A stretch of DNA of 64,000 bases from CAVQCX01 sp963711095 (GTDB lineage Bacteria > Pseudomonadota > Gammaproteobacteria > Chromatiales > Chromatiaceae), in assembly GCA_963711095.1 (NCBI GenBank), contig CAVQCX010000030.1:558001-622000 (forward strand). Direction: 5' to 3'. This document shows positions 42,756 to 54,400 of the stretch, one piece after another. A program made the translations under genes and the position numbers. Below the pieces are notes generated by a model that saw only the letters and a list, made by a program, of their open reading frames with translations, was not told the origin of the DNA and did not search any database. The first letter of the stretch is position 1, and every line of letters starts with the position of its first letter.

Positions 42756-42890
42756 GCTGTTTGACGTGACCCCGATGGCACGACATCACCCCGAGTCCTT
42801 CCCGGTGTCGGCGGCACCGCGCTGTCCTCGGGTCCCTGTGCCCTTGCCGGCGACGGCTCCCTGCATTTCTGCCGATTCTAGGCCGATCGA
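42756..42890 (-). repeat. Leader-like intergenic repeat, copy 2
   Basis: Aligns with 33275-33410 (see that entry). It covers the region just upstream of, and in the longer version partly inside, the two-domain glycosyltransferase gene. The 260 bp beyond it (42891-43150) holds no supported gene. Confidence 0.55.
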
Positions 42891-43159
42891 GACTCAGGTC
42901 AACCTCGCAGGCGGTCTCGGAAAACCGGGCCTTCCCTCTATGCGGATGACTGGCTCGGGGTCAAGAGCGGCCATACCCCAACCTGGCAGCGGCAGAGCAC
43001 CCACGCCTGTAAGCCAGGGCCCTGGCGTTGCCGGTGCGCGACGTTGTCCGCCGGTGCGTCCACCAGCGAATACCGTGGCAGAAGCTCGGAGGGCCGTTGT
43101 AAGGTCACTGTTCTCCGATACCGCCTGATCTCGCCCGATCGTGCCCCGGTAGTGAACAC

Positions 43160-43402
43160 CGTGGAGCGAGTTGTGGACCAGGATATTGCGGAAACCGCTG
43201 ATCGCGGCCCAAGGAATCTCGGGATACGCATTCTTCAGCTCCGAGCGCAGCCTTTGTGTCGATTCGGACAGGGTCTGAAGATTGCGCAGGGCGGCATCGT
43301 AAAGGACGACGTCCTCCTCAGACCTCCCGGATCTCGATTAAGCCGTATCCGCTCGATAGCATCCAGGACATGCCGCGCGTAGGCCCGCCAGTCCTTGCTC
43401 AT
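43160..43402 (-). pseudogene. HepT-type (DUF86) toxin gene, frameshifted
   Basis: The ATG at 43402 overlaps the mntA-like stop by 4 nt. It reads MSKDWRAYARHVLDAIERIR. After at least two +1 shifts (near 43318-43341) it continues EEDVVLYDAALRNLQTLSES, LKNAYPEIPWAAISGFRNIL and VH. HepT toxins are HEPN-fold ribonucleases of about 110-140 residues with an RX4-6HXY motif; here RNILVH is present, but the Tyr is lost and the C-terminus dissolves. The right end given is approximate. It is a dead or error-ridden copy of the HepT/MntA toxin-antitoxin system. Confidence 0.75.
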
Positions 43403-43581
43403 GACTCCGCCGCTTCCTTCAGGACGCGGCCACGGTTATGTCGATTGAGCTCGTCCTTCGGCACCGGCGCTACCCGGCGTCCCAGCAGATCGGCCAGACG
43501 CTCGGCCAGCGGCAGGCGTTGTGCGAAGAGATCGTAACCGCGGGGTAGCTCGACCAGAAAATCCACATCGACCGACTGCAC
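43399..43581 (-). pseudogene. C-terminal half of an MntA-type minimal nucleotidyltransferase antitoxin
   Basis: About 60 residues: VDVDFLVELPRGYDLFAQRL, LAERLADLLGRRVAPVPKD and a short end ILKEA-like (GRVLKEAAES). This is the second half of the nucleotidyltransferase domain, from the second catalytic Asp pair on. The GSxxRGxAxxxSDIDL motif is gone, replaced upstream by sequence antisense to an IS3 remnant. MntA normally adds AMP to HepT to neutralise it; this fragment could not. Confidence 0.75.
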
Positions 43582-43779
43582 TTGGAGCGTCCGTTCGCCG
43601 GCAGCCGCATGCTGCGCGACTTGCTGGACCAGGACGGGATTGAGGTCGAACACCGACATGTGGCCACGCTGATGCGCCACATGGGCCTCGAGGCGCTCTA
43701 CCACAAGCCCAACACCAGTCGCCGCCATCCGCATGGGCGGCAAGGCAGCTGGCGGGACAACGTCGTGGTCGAGCGGCTG
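43582..43779 (+). mobile_element. IS3-family transposase (orfB) remnant with internal deletion
   Basis: The plus frame reads RPFAGSRMLRDLLDQDGIEV, EHRHVATLMRHMGLEALYHK and PNTSRRHP, the HTH_21 part of IS3-family orfB. It then jumps to GSWRDNVVVERL, a motif from near the end of the same protein. About 150 residues of the catalytic core are missing. It abuts the mntA fragment on one side and a restriction-enzyme fragment on the other, so the IS insertion and later deletion made both breaks. Confidence 0.75.
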
Positions 43780-43786
43780 CCGTGCT

Positions 43787-43873
43787 GCGCAACTCTTCGG
43801 CGGCCGGAAACCAACGCTGGTCGGGGAGCAGAGTCTCGTAGGGAGACACGGGGAAATCCGGGTGCAACGCCAT
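43787..43873 (-). pseudogene. N-terminal stub of a BPTD_3080-like restriction endonuclease
   Basis: From the ATG at 43873, 29 residues read MALHPDFPVSPYETLLPDQR and WFPAAEELR, the start signature I associate with large type III-like or BPTD_3080-family restriction enzymes (about 1,000 residues). Homology ends at the IS3 remnant. The assignment rests on one motif, remembered rather than searched. Confidence 0.5.
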
Positions 43874-44504
43874 CGCATGGAATCCTCGTCTCTAAAACCG
43901 GCGTCTCGCGCAATTGCCGGGGCACGGCCTCTCCGGCCTTCTTATTGGAGGAGTGCCCCATCCGACGCCCAAATGATATCCTGCGCGCCGTCCCGCAAGA
44001 GCACCTGCACTCCAACGCCGACAACACCGAGCCCCGAAAGGCAGCGCCCGGAGACCACGCGGGGAAAGAATCGACAGAAGAGACCCGCTGCACGGGTTTC
44101 TCAGCAACCTCGCTGACATGTCCTGGATTGTACTGCCATGTGCCGACACCGCAGGCCCGATGCGTAGACACATCCCAGTGACAGCCCACGGGGCGCCTAG
44201 GTTGAGCGAGCTAGCAGGATTGATGCGGGCTGCGTTTCGCAGGGCCGCTCCGACGGTGTCACAGGTTGGGGTCGCAACCACGAGGGCGGCGCGACAGCAG
44301 AGTTGATCGCCCTTGTGGGCGGCCTAATCGAGCGCGCTGCCCTGCTCATTACTGCGGGTGCGGTCCCGTCGCATAGGGTCAGCCTCACGCCCGAGGCAAA
44401 CCTGGTCGGTACACGGCGACGGGCAAGCCACCTCCGAGGGGGGAGGTAGGCCAAAGTGCAGCCGCGCGTGCATCAGGCGCGGACAAACCCGGGGATGGTC
44501 ACAG
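43874..44504. other. Intergenic region
   Basis: 630 bp with no supported gene. Several frames are open on both strands, but none shows a recognisable motif. It separates decayed accessory DNA from the conserved tRNA/synthetase block. Confidence 0.35.
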
Positions 44505-44534
44505 AAAAAAGCCCCGCCAATCTGGCGAGGCTTT
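44505..44534 (-). terminator. Rho-independent terminator of the tRNA operon
   Basis: On the minus strand AAAAGCCTCGCCAGATTGGC, continuing GGGGCTTTTTT, forms a GC-rich stem of eight pairs followed by six T. It ends transcription coming from tRNA-Glu. Confidence 0.8.
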
Positions 44535-44599
44535 TCTAGAGAAAATCTAGAGGCGGTTACCGCCTTGCGAGGCGCACTCTCGTAACCGCTTGCTTTTAT

Positions 44600-44675
44600 T
44601 GGCGTCCCCTAGGGGAGTCGAACCCCTGTCGCCGCCGTGAAAGGGCGGTGTCCTAGGCCTCTAGACGAAGGGGAC
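44600..44675 (-). tRNA. tRNA-Glu (anticodon TTC)
   Basis: 76 nt including encoded CCA. Acceptor arm GTCCCCT pairs with AGGGGAC. D arm TCGTCTAGAGGCCTAGGACA. The anticodon arm CCGCC-CTTTCAC-GGCGG carries TTC. The T arm CAGGGGTTCGACTCCCCT is canonical. It lies near gltX, whose product charges it. Confidence 0.97.
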
Positions 44676-44709
44676 GGAACCTTGTCGGGGAACCCTGGGG
44701 GTCCGTCTT

Positions 44710-44970
44710 TCCGTTTGGTCGAGTCCGACGATCGCCGCGCCAGGGCAGGCGCGGCCGGACCGCCGCTCCAGGGACGGATCAGACCCATGGTCGACCCGCC
44801 CCCTCATCCGTTTGGTGGAGCCAGGCGGGGTGAGCCGAGACGAATGTCCGTGGACATTCGCAGCTCGGCGAACGCCGCGCCATGCAGGGCGCGGCTGGAC
44901 CGCCGCTCCAGGGACGGATGAGGCCTCTGCCCTACCCGTGCCCTCATCGTTTGGTGGAGCCAGGCGGGAT
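44710..44970 (-). repeat. Tandem duplication carrying the 3' end of tRNA-Ala
   Basis: A unit of about 140 bp is repeated. GACCGCCGCTCCAGGGACGG occurs at 44758 and again at 44899. Each copy ends in a CCCTCATCCGTTTGGTGGAG-type stretch followed by CCAGGCGGG. The second copy's end is the real 3' end of tRNA-Ala; the first (44808-44830) is an orphan 3' fragment. A shorter CCGTTTGGTCGAG trace near 44710 may be a third copy. Confidence 0.75.
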
Positions 44971-45027
44971 CGAACCGCCGACCTCAACACTGCCAGTGTT
45001 GCGCTCTCCCAGCTGAGCTATGGCCCC
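44952..45027 (-). tRNA. tRNA-Ala (anticodon GGC)
   Basis: 76 nt with encoded CCA. The acceptor GGGGCCA pairs with TGGCTCC and includes the G3:U70 wobble that identifies alanine tRNAs. D arm TAGCTCAGCTGGGAGAGC. The anticodon arm AACAC-TGGCAG-TGTT carries GGC. The T arm GGCGGTTCGATCCCGCC is canonical. It is upstream of tRNA-Glu in the same direction. Confidence 0.97.
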
Positions 45028-45590
45028 CCGTCGGAAGAGCGGCAATGATAGGCAAATCACCCCGGCTTGTCTACAGGCAGGCATCCGGAAAAGTGGTGTC
45101 GAAACCGATTGTTGGGAGCCCGGCGCAGGGTCCAGGCCCGTTCGGTCAAGGCCAGGTGACGCCACGGCGAAGCGGCGTTCGGCAGAAGATTGTCAGGTAG
45201 GCGCGAAGCGCCAACCTGACCTACGATGCCCGCTTGCTGTGCCCCATCGGGCCGTAGACGTCGTCCCAGGCGCAACGGGCACCTTCCCCCCAACGGATCG
45301 AGCCCCGTAGGAGCGACCGCCCGGTCGCGATCTCTGCCCGTCGCCGCGCGTTCTCGCGTTCGTGAGCTGGAGCTCGCCCCTCTACCCCAGGTCGGGACGT
45401 GCCTGGCGCGTGCCCGGCAAGAGGGCCCGTCAGGGCCACTGTCAGCTGGTTGCGAAGTACCCCCCCGACCGCATCGGCGGTCCATCCCTGGACTCGCGTA
45501 GCTCGGGGCACGAAGCGACCCGGCTGTTCCGATGCCGCCGCGTCCCTGCCCGCCGCACCCCGTTCGGTCCGAACCCTCCGCGACCGGATT
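45028..45590. other. Intergenic region downstream of glnS with a REP-like hairpin
   Basis: No gene. A long hairpin lies at 45192-45220 (GTCAGGTAGGCGC-GAA-GCGCCAACCTGAC; 12 pairs with one bulge-like mismatch), the usual form of a REP element. A GTAGGAGCGACCG sequence at 45309 is also REP-like. The tRNA promoter should lie here, read on the minus strand. Confidence 0.55.
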
Positions 45591-47273
<1,683 letters not shown>

Positions 47274-47356
47274 GGGCTGCTGTCCGAAAGCTTGCGTGAT
47301 CTCTGATATCCCGGGCCGGGCGCCAGCCGCGCTGATACCGATAGCGGAGGCGGAGC

Positions 47357-48763
47357 TCAGCCGTCGAACGCGCAGATGTAATCGATGGCCTTGTCGATGC
47401 GCCGCAACGTGGCCTCTCTGCCCACCAGCTCCAGGGTGATATCCAGCTCAGGAGCGGGCGCCCCGCCGGTGACCGCCGCACGCAGCGGCATACCGAGCTT
47501 ACCGAATCCGATGCCGAGCCCGCTCACCACCGCCTCCATGGCACCATGGATGGCGACGCGCTCCCAGCTGCGGAGCTGTTCGAAATGCTCCCGGGCGAGC
47601 CGTAGCGGCTCGATGGCGCCGGCCTTGAGCGCCTTCCTGGCCGAGGGCTGATCGTAGTCGTCGAAGTCCCGGTAATAGAAGGCGCTGATGCGCGCCAGCT
47701 CCACCAGGGTCCGGGCCCGCTCGCGCTGGGCGCTGACCACCGCCACCAGATCGGGGCCCAGAGACGGGTCGATCCCCAGGTCCCCGAGGTGAGGGCTCAG
47801 CAGCCGGGCGACGCGCGCAGGATCATCGGTCTTCATGTAATGCTGGTTGAGCCAGAGCAGTTTCTCGGTGTTGAACGCCGAAGGTGCGCGATTGACCGCG
47901 GAGATGTCGAACAGCTCGATCATCTCGTCGATGGAGAACACCTCCTGATCGCCATGGGACCAGCCCAGGCGCACCAGGTAATTGAGCAGGGCCTCTGGCA
48001 GAAAGCCGTCGTCGCGGTACTGCATCACGCTCACCGCGCCGTGGCGCTTGGAGAGCCGCGCGCCGTCGTCGCCCAGGATCATCGGGACATGGGCGTATCG
48101 CGGCGGCTCGCAGCCCAGGGCACGCAGGATATTGATCTGGCGGGGCGTGTTGTTGATATGGTCGTCGCCGCGGATGACCTGGGTGATCCCCATGTCGATG
48201 TCGTCGACCACCACCGACAGGTTGTAGGTGGGCGAGCCGTCGCTGCGCCGGATGATCAAGTCATCGAGCTCGCTGTTCTGAACCAGTATGCGCCCGCGCA
48301 CCAGGTCGTCCACCAGCACGGCGCCGTCGGCCGGATTGAGGAAACGGATTACATGAGGCATGGCGGGGTCGATCCGCCGGAATCGGCAATGCCCGTCATA
48401 GCGCGGCTTGACCTTGCGCTGCATCTGGTCCTCACGCAGCGCCTCCAGGCGCTCCTTGGAGCAATCGCAGCGGTAGGCGAGACCTTTCTCCAGCAGCCCG
48501 TCGATGACCTGCTTGTACCGGTCGAAACGCTCAGTTTGGTAGAAAGGACCCTCGTCGTAGTCGAGCCCCAGCCAGGTCATACCTTCGAGGATGGCGTTCA
48601 CGGACTCTGCGGTCGAGCGCTCCAGGTCGGTGTCCTCGATGCGCAGGACAAAGCGCCCCCCGTGCTTGCGGGCGTGCAGCCAGGAGTACAGGGCGGTCCT
48701 GGCCCCTCCCACGTGGAGATAGCCTGTGGGGCTTGGTGCAAACCGGGTTCGAACGGTGGTCAT
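47357..48763 (-). CDS. gltX: Glutamate--tRNA ligase
   Basis: 468 residues from the ATG at 48763 (an in-frame TTG lies two codons upstream). HIGH-type motif HVGG in RFAPSPTGYLHVGGARTALY. KMSKS-type LSKRH in GARLSKRHGAVSVMQYRDDG. The zinc-binding region has YRCDCSKERLEALREDQMQR and GHC, as in gammaproteobacterial GltX. It charges tRNA-Glu in the cytoplasm. Followed by glnS in the same direction; the cognate tRNA-Glu is 3 kb away. Confidence 0.97.
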   Translation of the reverse strand: MTTVRTRFAPSPTGYLHVGGARTALYSWLHARKHGGRFVLRIEDTDLERSTAESVNAILEGMTWLGLDYDEGPFYQTERFDRYKQVIDGLLEKGLAYRCDCSKERLEALREDQMQRKVKPRYDGHCRFRRIDPAMPHVIRFLNPADGAVLVDDLVRGRILVQNSELDDLIIRRSDGSPTYNLSVVVDDIDMGITQVIRGDDHINNTPRQINILRALGCEPPRYAHVPMILGDDGARLSKRHGAVSVMQYRDDGFLPEALLNYLVRLGWSHGDQEVFSIDEMIELFDISAVNRAPSAFNTEKLLWLNQHYMKTDDPARVARLLSPHLGDLGIDPSLGPDLVAVVSAQRERARTLVELARISAFYYRDFDDYDQPSARKALKAGAIEPLRLAREHFEQLRSWERVAIHGAMEAVVSGLGIGFGKLGMPLRAAVTGGAPAPELDITLELVGREATLRRIDKAIDYICAFDG

Positions 48764-48903
48764 GATCAAGGCCGGGCGGGCGCTGCGAAGGCGCGGATTC
48801 TAGCAAACTCAGTGCCGGTACCGCACCCGGGGAACGACGGAGCGGACCCCGATCGGCCAGGGGGCCAGCCTGCTACGGCGGGCGGGGCCGCCGGCCCGAT
48901 CCT

Positions 48904-51135
48904 CTATTTGCTGGTGTGGGTGAACACGCCGTCCCAGTCGGAACCGACGCCCTGGGCCATCAGCTCCCTGCTCCGCTCGCTGTACAGCAGGTAGACCTTG
49001 CGCCCCGGGTGACGCTGGATCAGCGCCGCAAAGCGGCTCTCGGCCTCCTCCCATTGCTGCGTATAGTAGGTGCCCAGGGCCATATCGTACTCGTACAGCT
49101 CGGCGCGCAGCGCCTCGTCCGCCACCTCCTGGCGGCAGAGCGGCTCGAAGATGTCCACCGGCTCGGCCTTGCCCTTGACCCGCACCCGGTCCAGCGGGCG
49201 AAACAGGAACTCTTCCTGCCCCTGGCGGGTCACTTCGCTGACGATCAGATTGACCCCGTAGTACTTGGTCAGGCTCTCGAGCCGCGAGCCCAGGTTTACC
49301 GCATCGCCGATGACCGTGTAGGCACGCCGGAAGCTCGATCCCATGTCGCCGACGTTCATCAGACCGGTGTTCAGACCTATGCCGATCCGGATCTCCGGCC
49401 AGCCGCGCTCGCGTAGCTCGGGACGCAGCCGCTCGACGCTGGCCAGCATGTCCAGTGCGGCTTGGATGCCGTGGCCGCGGTGCTCCGGGTCCCGCAGAGG
49501 TGCGCCCCAGAACGCCATGATCATGTCGCCCACGTACTTGTCGACGGTACCGCGCCGCTCGAAGATGATCTGGGTCATGGGGGTAAAAAAGAAGTTGAGC
49601 ATTTTCTTCAGCTCATTGGCCGGGAGCGTCTCTGAGATGCTGGTGAAGCCGCGGATATCGCAGAACAGCACCGTCATCTCACGACTCTCCCCCTCGAAGC
49701 CGAAGCTGCCCTCGGGTCTGGCATTCATCTCTTCGACCAGCGCCGCCGGCACGTACTGTCCGAACATCCCTTTCAGGCGCTCACGGTTGCGCCGCTCCGC
49801 CAGGAACCCGTAAGTCATGTTGAGGGTGCCCAGCAGCAACACCATGAGCACGGGCACCGCGACGGTCATCACCAGCCCCTGCTTCACCCAGACCCAGGTG
49901 TTGACAGCCACATAGGCGCCTATCCCGACGGCGGTGGCGGCCGCCAGCCCCAAGGCGTTCAGGCGCGGGAACACCAGCGCAAGCACCAGGCCCAATGCCG
50001 CCAGCACGCTCAGGTCCACGCCTGTCGCCCAGGACGGCTCGAAGGGAAAGCGCCCGTCCAGGATCCCGGCGATCACATTGGCGTGTATCTCAACCCCGGG
50101 GAATACGCTCTCCACCGGGGTCGAGCGCTGGTCGTAGAGTCCTTCCGCACTGGTGCCAACCAGCACGATGGCGTCACGCAGCACCTGCGCACTGGCCGCG
50201 CCGCGCAGCACATCGGTGGCCGAGACGTAGGGAAAGCTGCCCTTGGGCCCCCGATAAGGCACGATAACCTGGCCAAACTCGTCGGTGGGCATGTCGACGA
50301 AGCCGGCCAAGGACACGGCCTCGAGCGCCGGCCTGCCGGCGATCTCGCCCAGCCGCAGCTCGGCAGGCGGCATGCCCAGATAGCTCCGGGCCACCTCCAG
50401 GGCGAGCGAGCCGTACACCGCTTCCCCATGGCGTGCGATCAGAGGGACCCGGCGCACCACTCCGTCGTCGTCGGCATGCACCGAGAAAAACCCACCGCCG
50501 GCTGCCGCTTGCTGCAGCGCGGGTAGATTGGCGACGTACTGGGGAGGACCATAGAGAGCCAAGGTTCCGAGTGCCGGGGTGTCCAGGCTCAGCAGCGGCG
50601 GCGGCAGCTCTCCGACGGACCGGTCCGCCCGGTCCGTCAGCACGTATCCGAGCACCACCGGCTGCTTGGCCAGGCCGTGAGCGAGAGCGGCATCCGGATC
50701 GAGGGCACCAGAGAGCACCCGCAGCTGCTCGATCAGCGCCGCCTCGCCCAGCCCGGGTCGCTTGGCCAGCTCCTCGGCCACGCGCGTCGCGGCGTTGGGC
50801 TCCGCCTCGGAAAGCACCATGTCCAGCCCGACGACCACGGCGCCATAGCCGAACAGCCGATCGAGCAAGGTGGCGATCTTTTCCCTCGGCCAGGGCCAGT
50901 GGCCTTCGACCCGCAGGCTGCGCTCGTCGATGTCGACGATCACCACCCGAGGGTCCTTGCCCGCATGCCGATCGAGGGTGGCTCGGGTGCGCAGGTCGAA
51001 GGCGACCCACTCCAGGCGCTCGCGAAGCTGACGGAGCCCTGCGTTGTCGGAGATCCGGAACGCAAGCGCCAGGGCGACCAGGCTCAGTCCCAGCAAAGTC
51101 GGGGCCAGAATCCGGCGCGTGCGGCGGGTCTTCAT
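48904..51135 (-). CDS. CHASE2-domain adenylate/guanylate cyclase
   Basis: 743 residues. An N-terminal membrane helix (LAPTLLGLSLVALALAF) is followed by a periplasmic CHASE2 sensor (about 45-330; VVIVDIDERSLRVEGHWPWP, DAIVLVGTSAEGLYDQRSTP). Three membrane helices follow (about 345-425). The class III cyclase domain (about 465-645) has the metal Asp residues in EMTVLFCDIRGFTSISETL and DKYVGDMIMAFWGAP, and AYTVIGDAVNLGSRLESLTK with the transition-state Asn and Arg. The C-terminal tail contains a short TPR-like segment (YYTQQWEEAESRFAALIQRH). It senses an unknown periplasmic signal and makes cyclic nucleotide. It is divergent from the adhesin gene. Confidence 0.92.
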   Translation of the reverse strand: MKTRRTRRILAPTLLGLSLVALALAFRISDNAGLRQLRERLEWVAFDLRTRATLDRHAGKDPRVVIVDIDERSLRVEGHWPWPREKIATLLDRLFGYGAVVVGLDMVLSEAEPNAATRVAEELAKRPGLGEAALIEQLRVLSGALDPDAALAHGLAKQPVVLGYVLTDRADRSVGELPPPLLSLDTPALGTLALYGPPQYVANLPALQQAAAGGGFFSVHADDDGVVRRVPLIARHGEAVYGSLALEVARSYLGMPPAELRLGEIAGRPALEAVSLAGFVDMPTDEFGQVIVPYRGPKGSFPYVSATDVLRGAASAQVLRDAIVLVGTSAEGLYDQRSTPVESVFPGVEIHANVIAGILDGRFPFEPSWATGVDLSVLAALGLVLALVFPRLNALGLAAATAVGIGAYVAVNTWVWVKQGLVMTVAVPVLMVLLLGTLNMTYGFLAERRNRERLKGMFGQYVPAALVEEMNARPEGSFGFEGESREMTVLFCDIRGFTSISETLPANELKKMLNFFFTPMTQIIFERRGTVDKYVGDMIMAFWGAPLRDPEHRGHGIQAALDMLASVERLRPELRERGWPEIRIGIGLNTGLMNVGDMGSSFRRAYTVIGDAVNLGSRLESLTKYYGVNLIVSEVTRQGQEEFLFRPLDRVRVKGKAEPVDIFEPLCRQEVADEALRAELYEYDMALGTYYTQQWEEAESRFAALIQRHPGRKVYLLYSERSRELMAQGVGSDWDGVFTHTSK

Positions 51136-51477
51136 GGGCTTCGGACGCTGCTATTGCCGGTCGCTGGGGCCGAGTCCGGGATCATAAACTTTCGTTATTG
51201 GCATCGCGAGGATCTCTGATTGTCGGCCGGGAATGCGCTGCGTATACTCGGCGAAGCTCGAAGCGGGATTCGCGGGTGAGCCAGGGGGGGGTTAAGCTGG
51301 GATCGGCGGTCTCGCCAGTCGCGATCTCCGCTCGGGGGGATCGCCGGACGGCACTAGCTCGGCACGATCGGGAAACGTGCTGCGCGCCGTCCCGCGCTGG
51401 TTACTGCGTCGCAACCGGGTGGCTCTTCGTCGGGGGGATTCTGGTGCACCGTCTTCGGGCGGGCCTGGAGCAAGAAT
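51136..51477. other. Divergent intergenic region upstream of the giant adhesin
   Basis: 342 bp between the cyclase (minus) and the adhesin (plus). It must contain both promoters. I see no strong sigma-70 box or clear operator. Confidence 0.35.
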
Positions 51478-54400
51478 ATGAAGAAGGACTGGGCTGGGGG
51501 CGGATACCATCACCTCGGACCGGCTTCGACGCTCATCGCGCTCGAACCGCGCTATCTCTTCGATGCGGCGGGGGTGCTGACCGCTCTGCACGTTGCAGTC
51601 GATCATGTCCACGACAGCGACCCGCACAGCCCCACGGTCGACGCCCATCACCGCGACTCAGCCTCATCCGTCAGGGCGCTGTTCTCGCACCTCGCGGATA
51701 CGCCCCCTGCGGAGACTGACAGCGGCACCACGCTGCTCATCGTCGACCCCAGGGTACAGGACTACCAGTCCCTCATCGCCGACCTGGATCCCAGCGTACA
51801 GGTCTACGTCCTGGACCCGACGCGCGACGGCGTCAGCCAGATCAGCGAGATACTCGCCGAGAGCGACAACGTCAGCAGCTTGCAGATCCTGTCCCACGGT
51901 GGCGTGGGCAAGGTCTACCTGGGCACGACGGTGCTCGACGCGCAGAGCCTGGATGCCTACGCGGGCGAGCTGGCCCAATGGGACGCCTCGCTGAGCGACG
52001 GGGCCGACATCCTGCTCTACGGCTGCCAGGTCGGCGCGGACGATGCCGGGATTGCTTTCGTCAACCACCTCGGCGAGCTGACGGGAGCCGATATCGCGGC
52101 CTCCGACGACATCACCGGCGCCGGCGGCGATTGGGTCCTGGAGGTGACGAGCGGCAACCTGAGCTCGCCCCAGCCGTTCGACCCCGTCGCCCTCGCCTCC
52201 TACGAATACTCGCTCGCGGTGGTCACCTGGGACGGCGGCGGCGACGGCGTCCACTGGAGCGACCCGCTCAACTGGAGCACCGACAACGTGCCCGGTGACG
52301 AGGTCGGCGAAGAGACCCTGGACGTTGTCATCAACGATCCCATCGGCGACGCCAGCGCCATCGCCGTGGTCGTCACCGACCCCATCCACGTCAATTCGAT
52401 CACCGTCGACGGGTCCCTCAACGATGGCGCAGCGCTGGTGGTCGGCAACGATGTCACCGCCAACGCCGTCGACGTCATCAACGGCGCGGGCCTGACGATC
52501 AACAGCGGCACCCTCGACCTCAGCGGCGCCCCGGACTCGACCTTTCAGATGACGGTCGACGCCAGCAGCACCCTGACGCTGAACGCCGGGGCCCTCCAGA
52601 TTGCCGATTATCCCACCTACCCGGTTGAAATCGTCGGCGCCTTCAACTGGTACGGCGGCACCATCTCGGGGCTGGGCCAGGTCAACCTGCGGGAAACGGC
52701 GACGCTGACGATCGATGCCGGCGCGGGCAACGTCACCCTGGAAGCTGCCGCCCTGTCCCTGGCCGGCGGCACGATCGAGTGGAACAGCGGCGACCTGGTG
52801 ATGGACCCCGCGTCCGCCATCTACAACGGCGCTGGCAGCCAGATCAACATCAACGGCGACCTCACCCTCATCGACAACACCGGCACCGTACGCACCATCG
52901 GCAACTTCGCCGGCGCCAGCGTCACCAAGACGGCCGGTACCGGCACGGCCACAGTCCCCGGCCTGATCAGCTCTGCCGGCGCCACGGTGACGTCCGAGCA
53001 AGGCACCCTGCGCATCGTCCAGACCTCGGACGCCCTGACTCAAGACGGCACTTTCGACGGCGCCGGATACATCGAGTTTGCCACCGCGAACGACGCAACC
53101 ACGGTCTTCGAGCCGGGCTCGAGCATCACCACAACCTACGTCAGCTTCGACGGCGACGCGGTGGTCAACGGGACCTTCCAACCGGGCGGCGGAGAGGGCG
53201 GCGGGACCTACGTCAGGAGCGGCACGGTCCAGCTCAACGGCGCGAACACGGGGCTCGGCGCCTACGTGCTTGTCGGACCCCTGCCCTTCGTCGGGGACCC
53301 GCTGCCCGAGAGCCAGGGCCTGTTTCTGAACACCTCCACGGCGGATCTATCGGGCCTGCAGGGGATCGCCGTGCTCAGCGGGACCCTGGACCTGGGGGGT
53401 AACTCCGCCGCGGCCTACCAGGGGATCTACCTGGCCGACGGCGTGATCCGGGTCGGCCCGGGGCAGAGCCTGGCCACCGGGTCCTTCGGCCTCGATATGA
53501 GCGGCGGCCGCATCGAGCTCGACGGCGGCACCCTGCAAGTCGGAGCCGCAGAGGGAGGTACCTACCTCTCCGGCGGGACCATCGCCGGCTCCGGCAACGT
53601 CATGTCGGACTACTTCAACAGCGGCGGGGGCATTATCTCCCCGGGCCTCTCCCCCGGGGAGATCGACATCATCGGCAACTGGATCGCCAATTACGGGTCC
53701 ACCACCGCCGTCGAGATCGGCGGCACCACGCCGGGCAGCGGGTACGACCAGATCGCCGTCAGCGGCGACGCCGAGCTCGCCGGGCAGCTTTCGGTCAGCC
53801 TGATCGATGGATTCGTGCCCAGCGCCGGCGACAGCTTCGTCATCGTCTCGGCCGCCGGCGCGGTGTCCGGGCAGTTCGGCTCCGGAGACCTCGAGGACAT
53901 CTCTGCCTATGGCCTGGAGTGGCAGATCGGCTACGAGGCCGACCAGGTCGTCCTCACAGCGGTCCCCATCGTGCACGCTGCCGCCGACTCCGCGAGCACG
54001 AGCTTCGGCGATCCGCTCACCGTGGACGTGCTCGCCAACGACGCCAACGGCAACGGCGACCCGCTCAGTGTGTCCGCGGTGGGTGTCCCGGTGAGCTACA
54101 GCCTGCAGATCGTGCCGACGATCGGCGAAGGACCGAACTTCGACAACCCCCAGATCACCCTGACCAACCAGTCCGCCACGGCCCAGATCGACTCGGTCAC
54201 GATCACCATCGGCGACACCACCCGCGACTTCTCCAGCCTCTCGGTGACTGATTCCGCGAGCCTCGACTCGGTCACCGAGAATGCCCCGGCTGGGACACCC
54301 GGCGACCAGGTCGACCTGGCGTTCGCCGGCTTCGATCCGGGCGAATCCCTGGTTTTCGAAGTATCGCTGGACCAGGACGGCCAGAGCACTTACGAAGATT

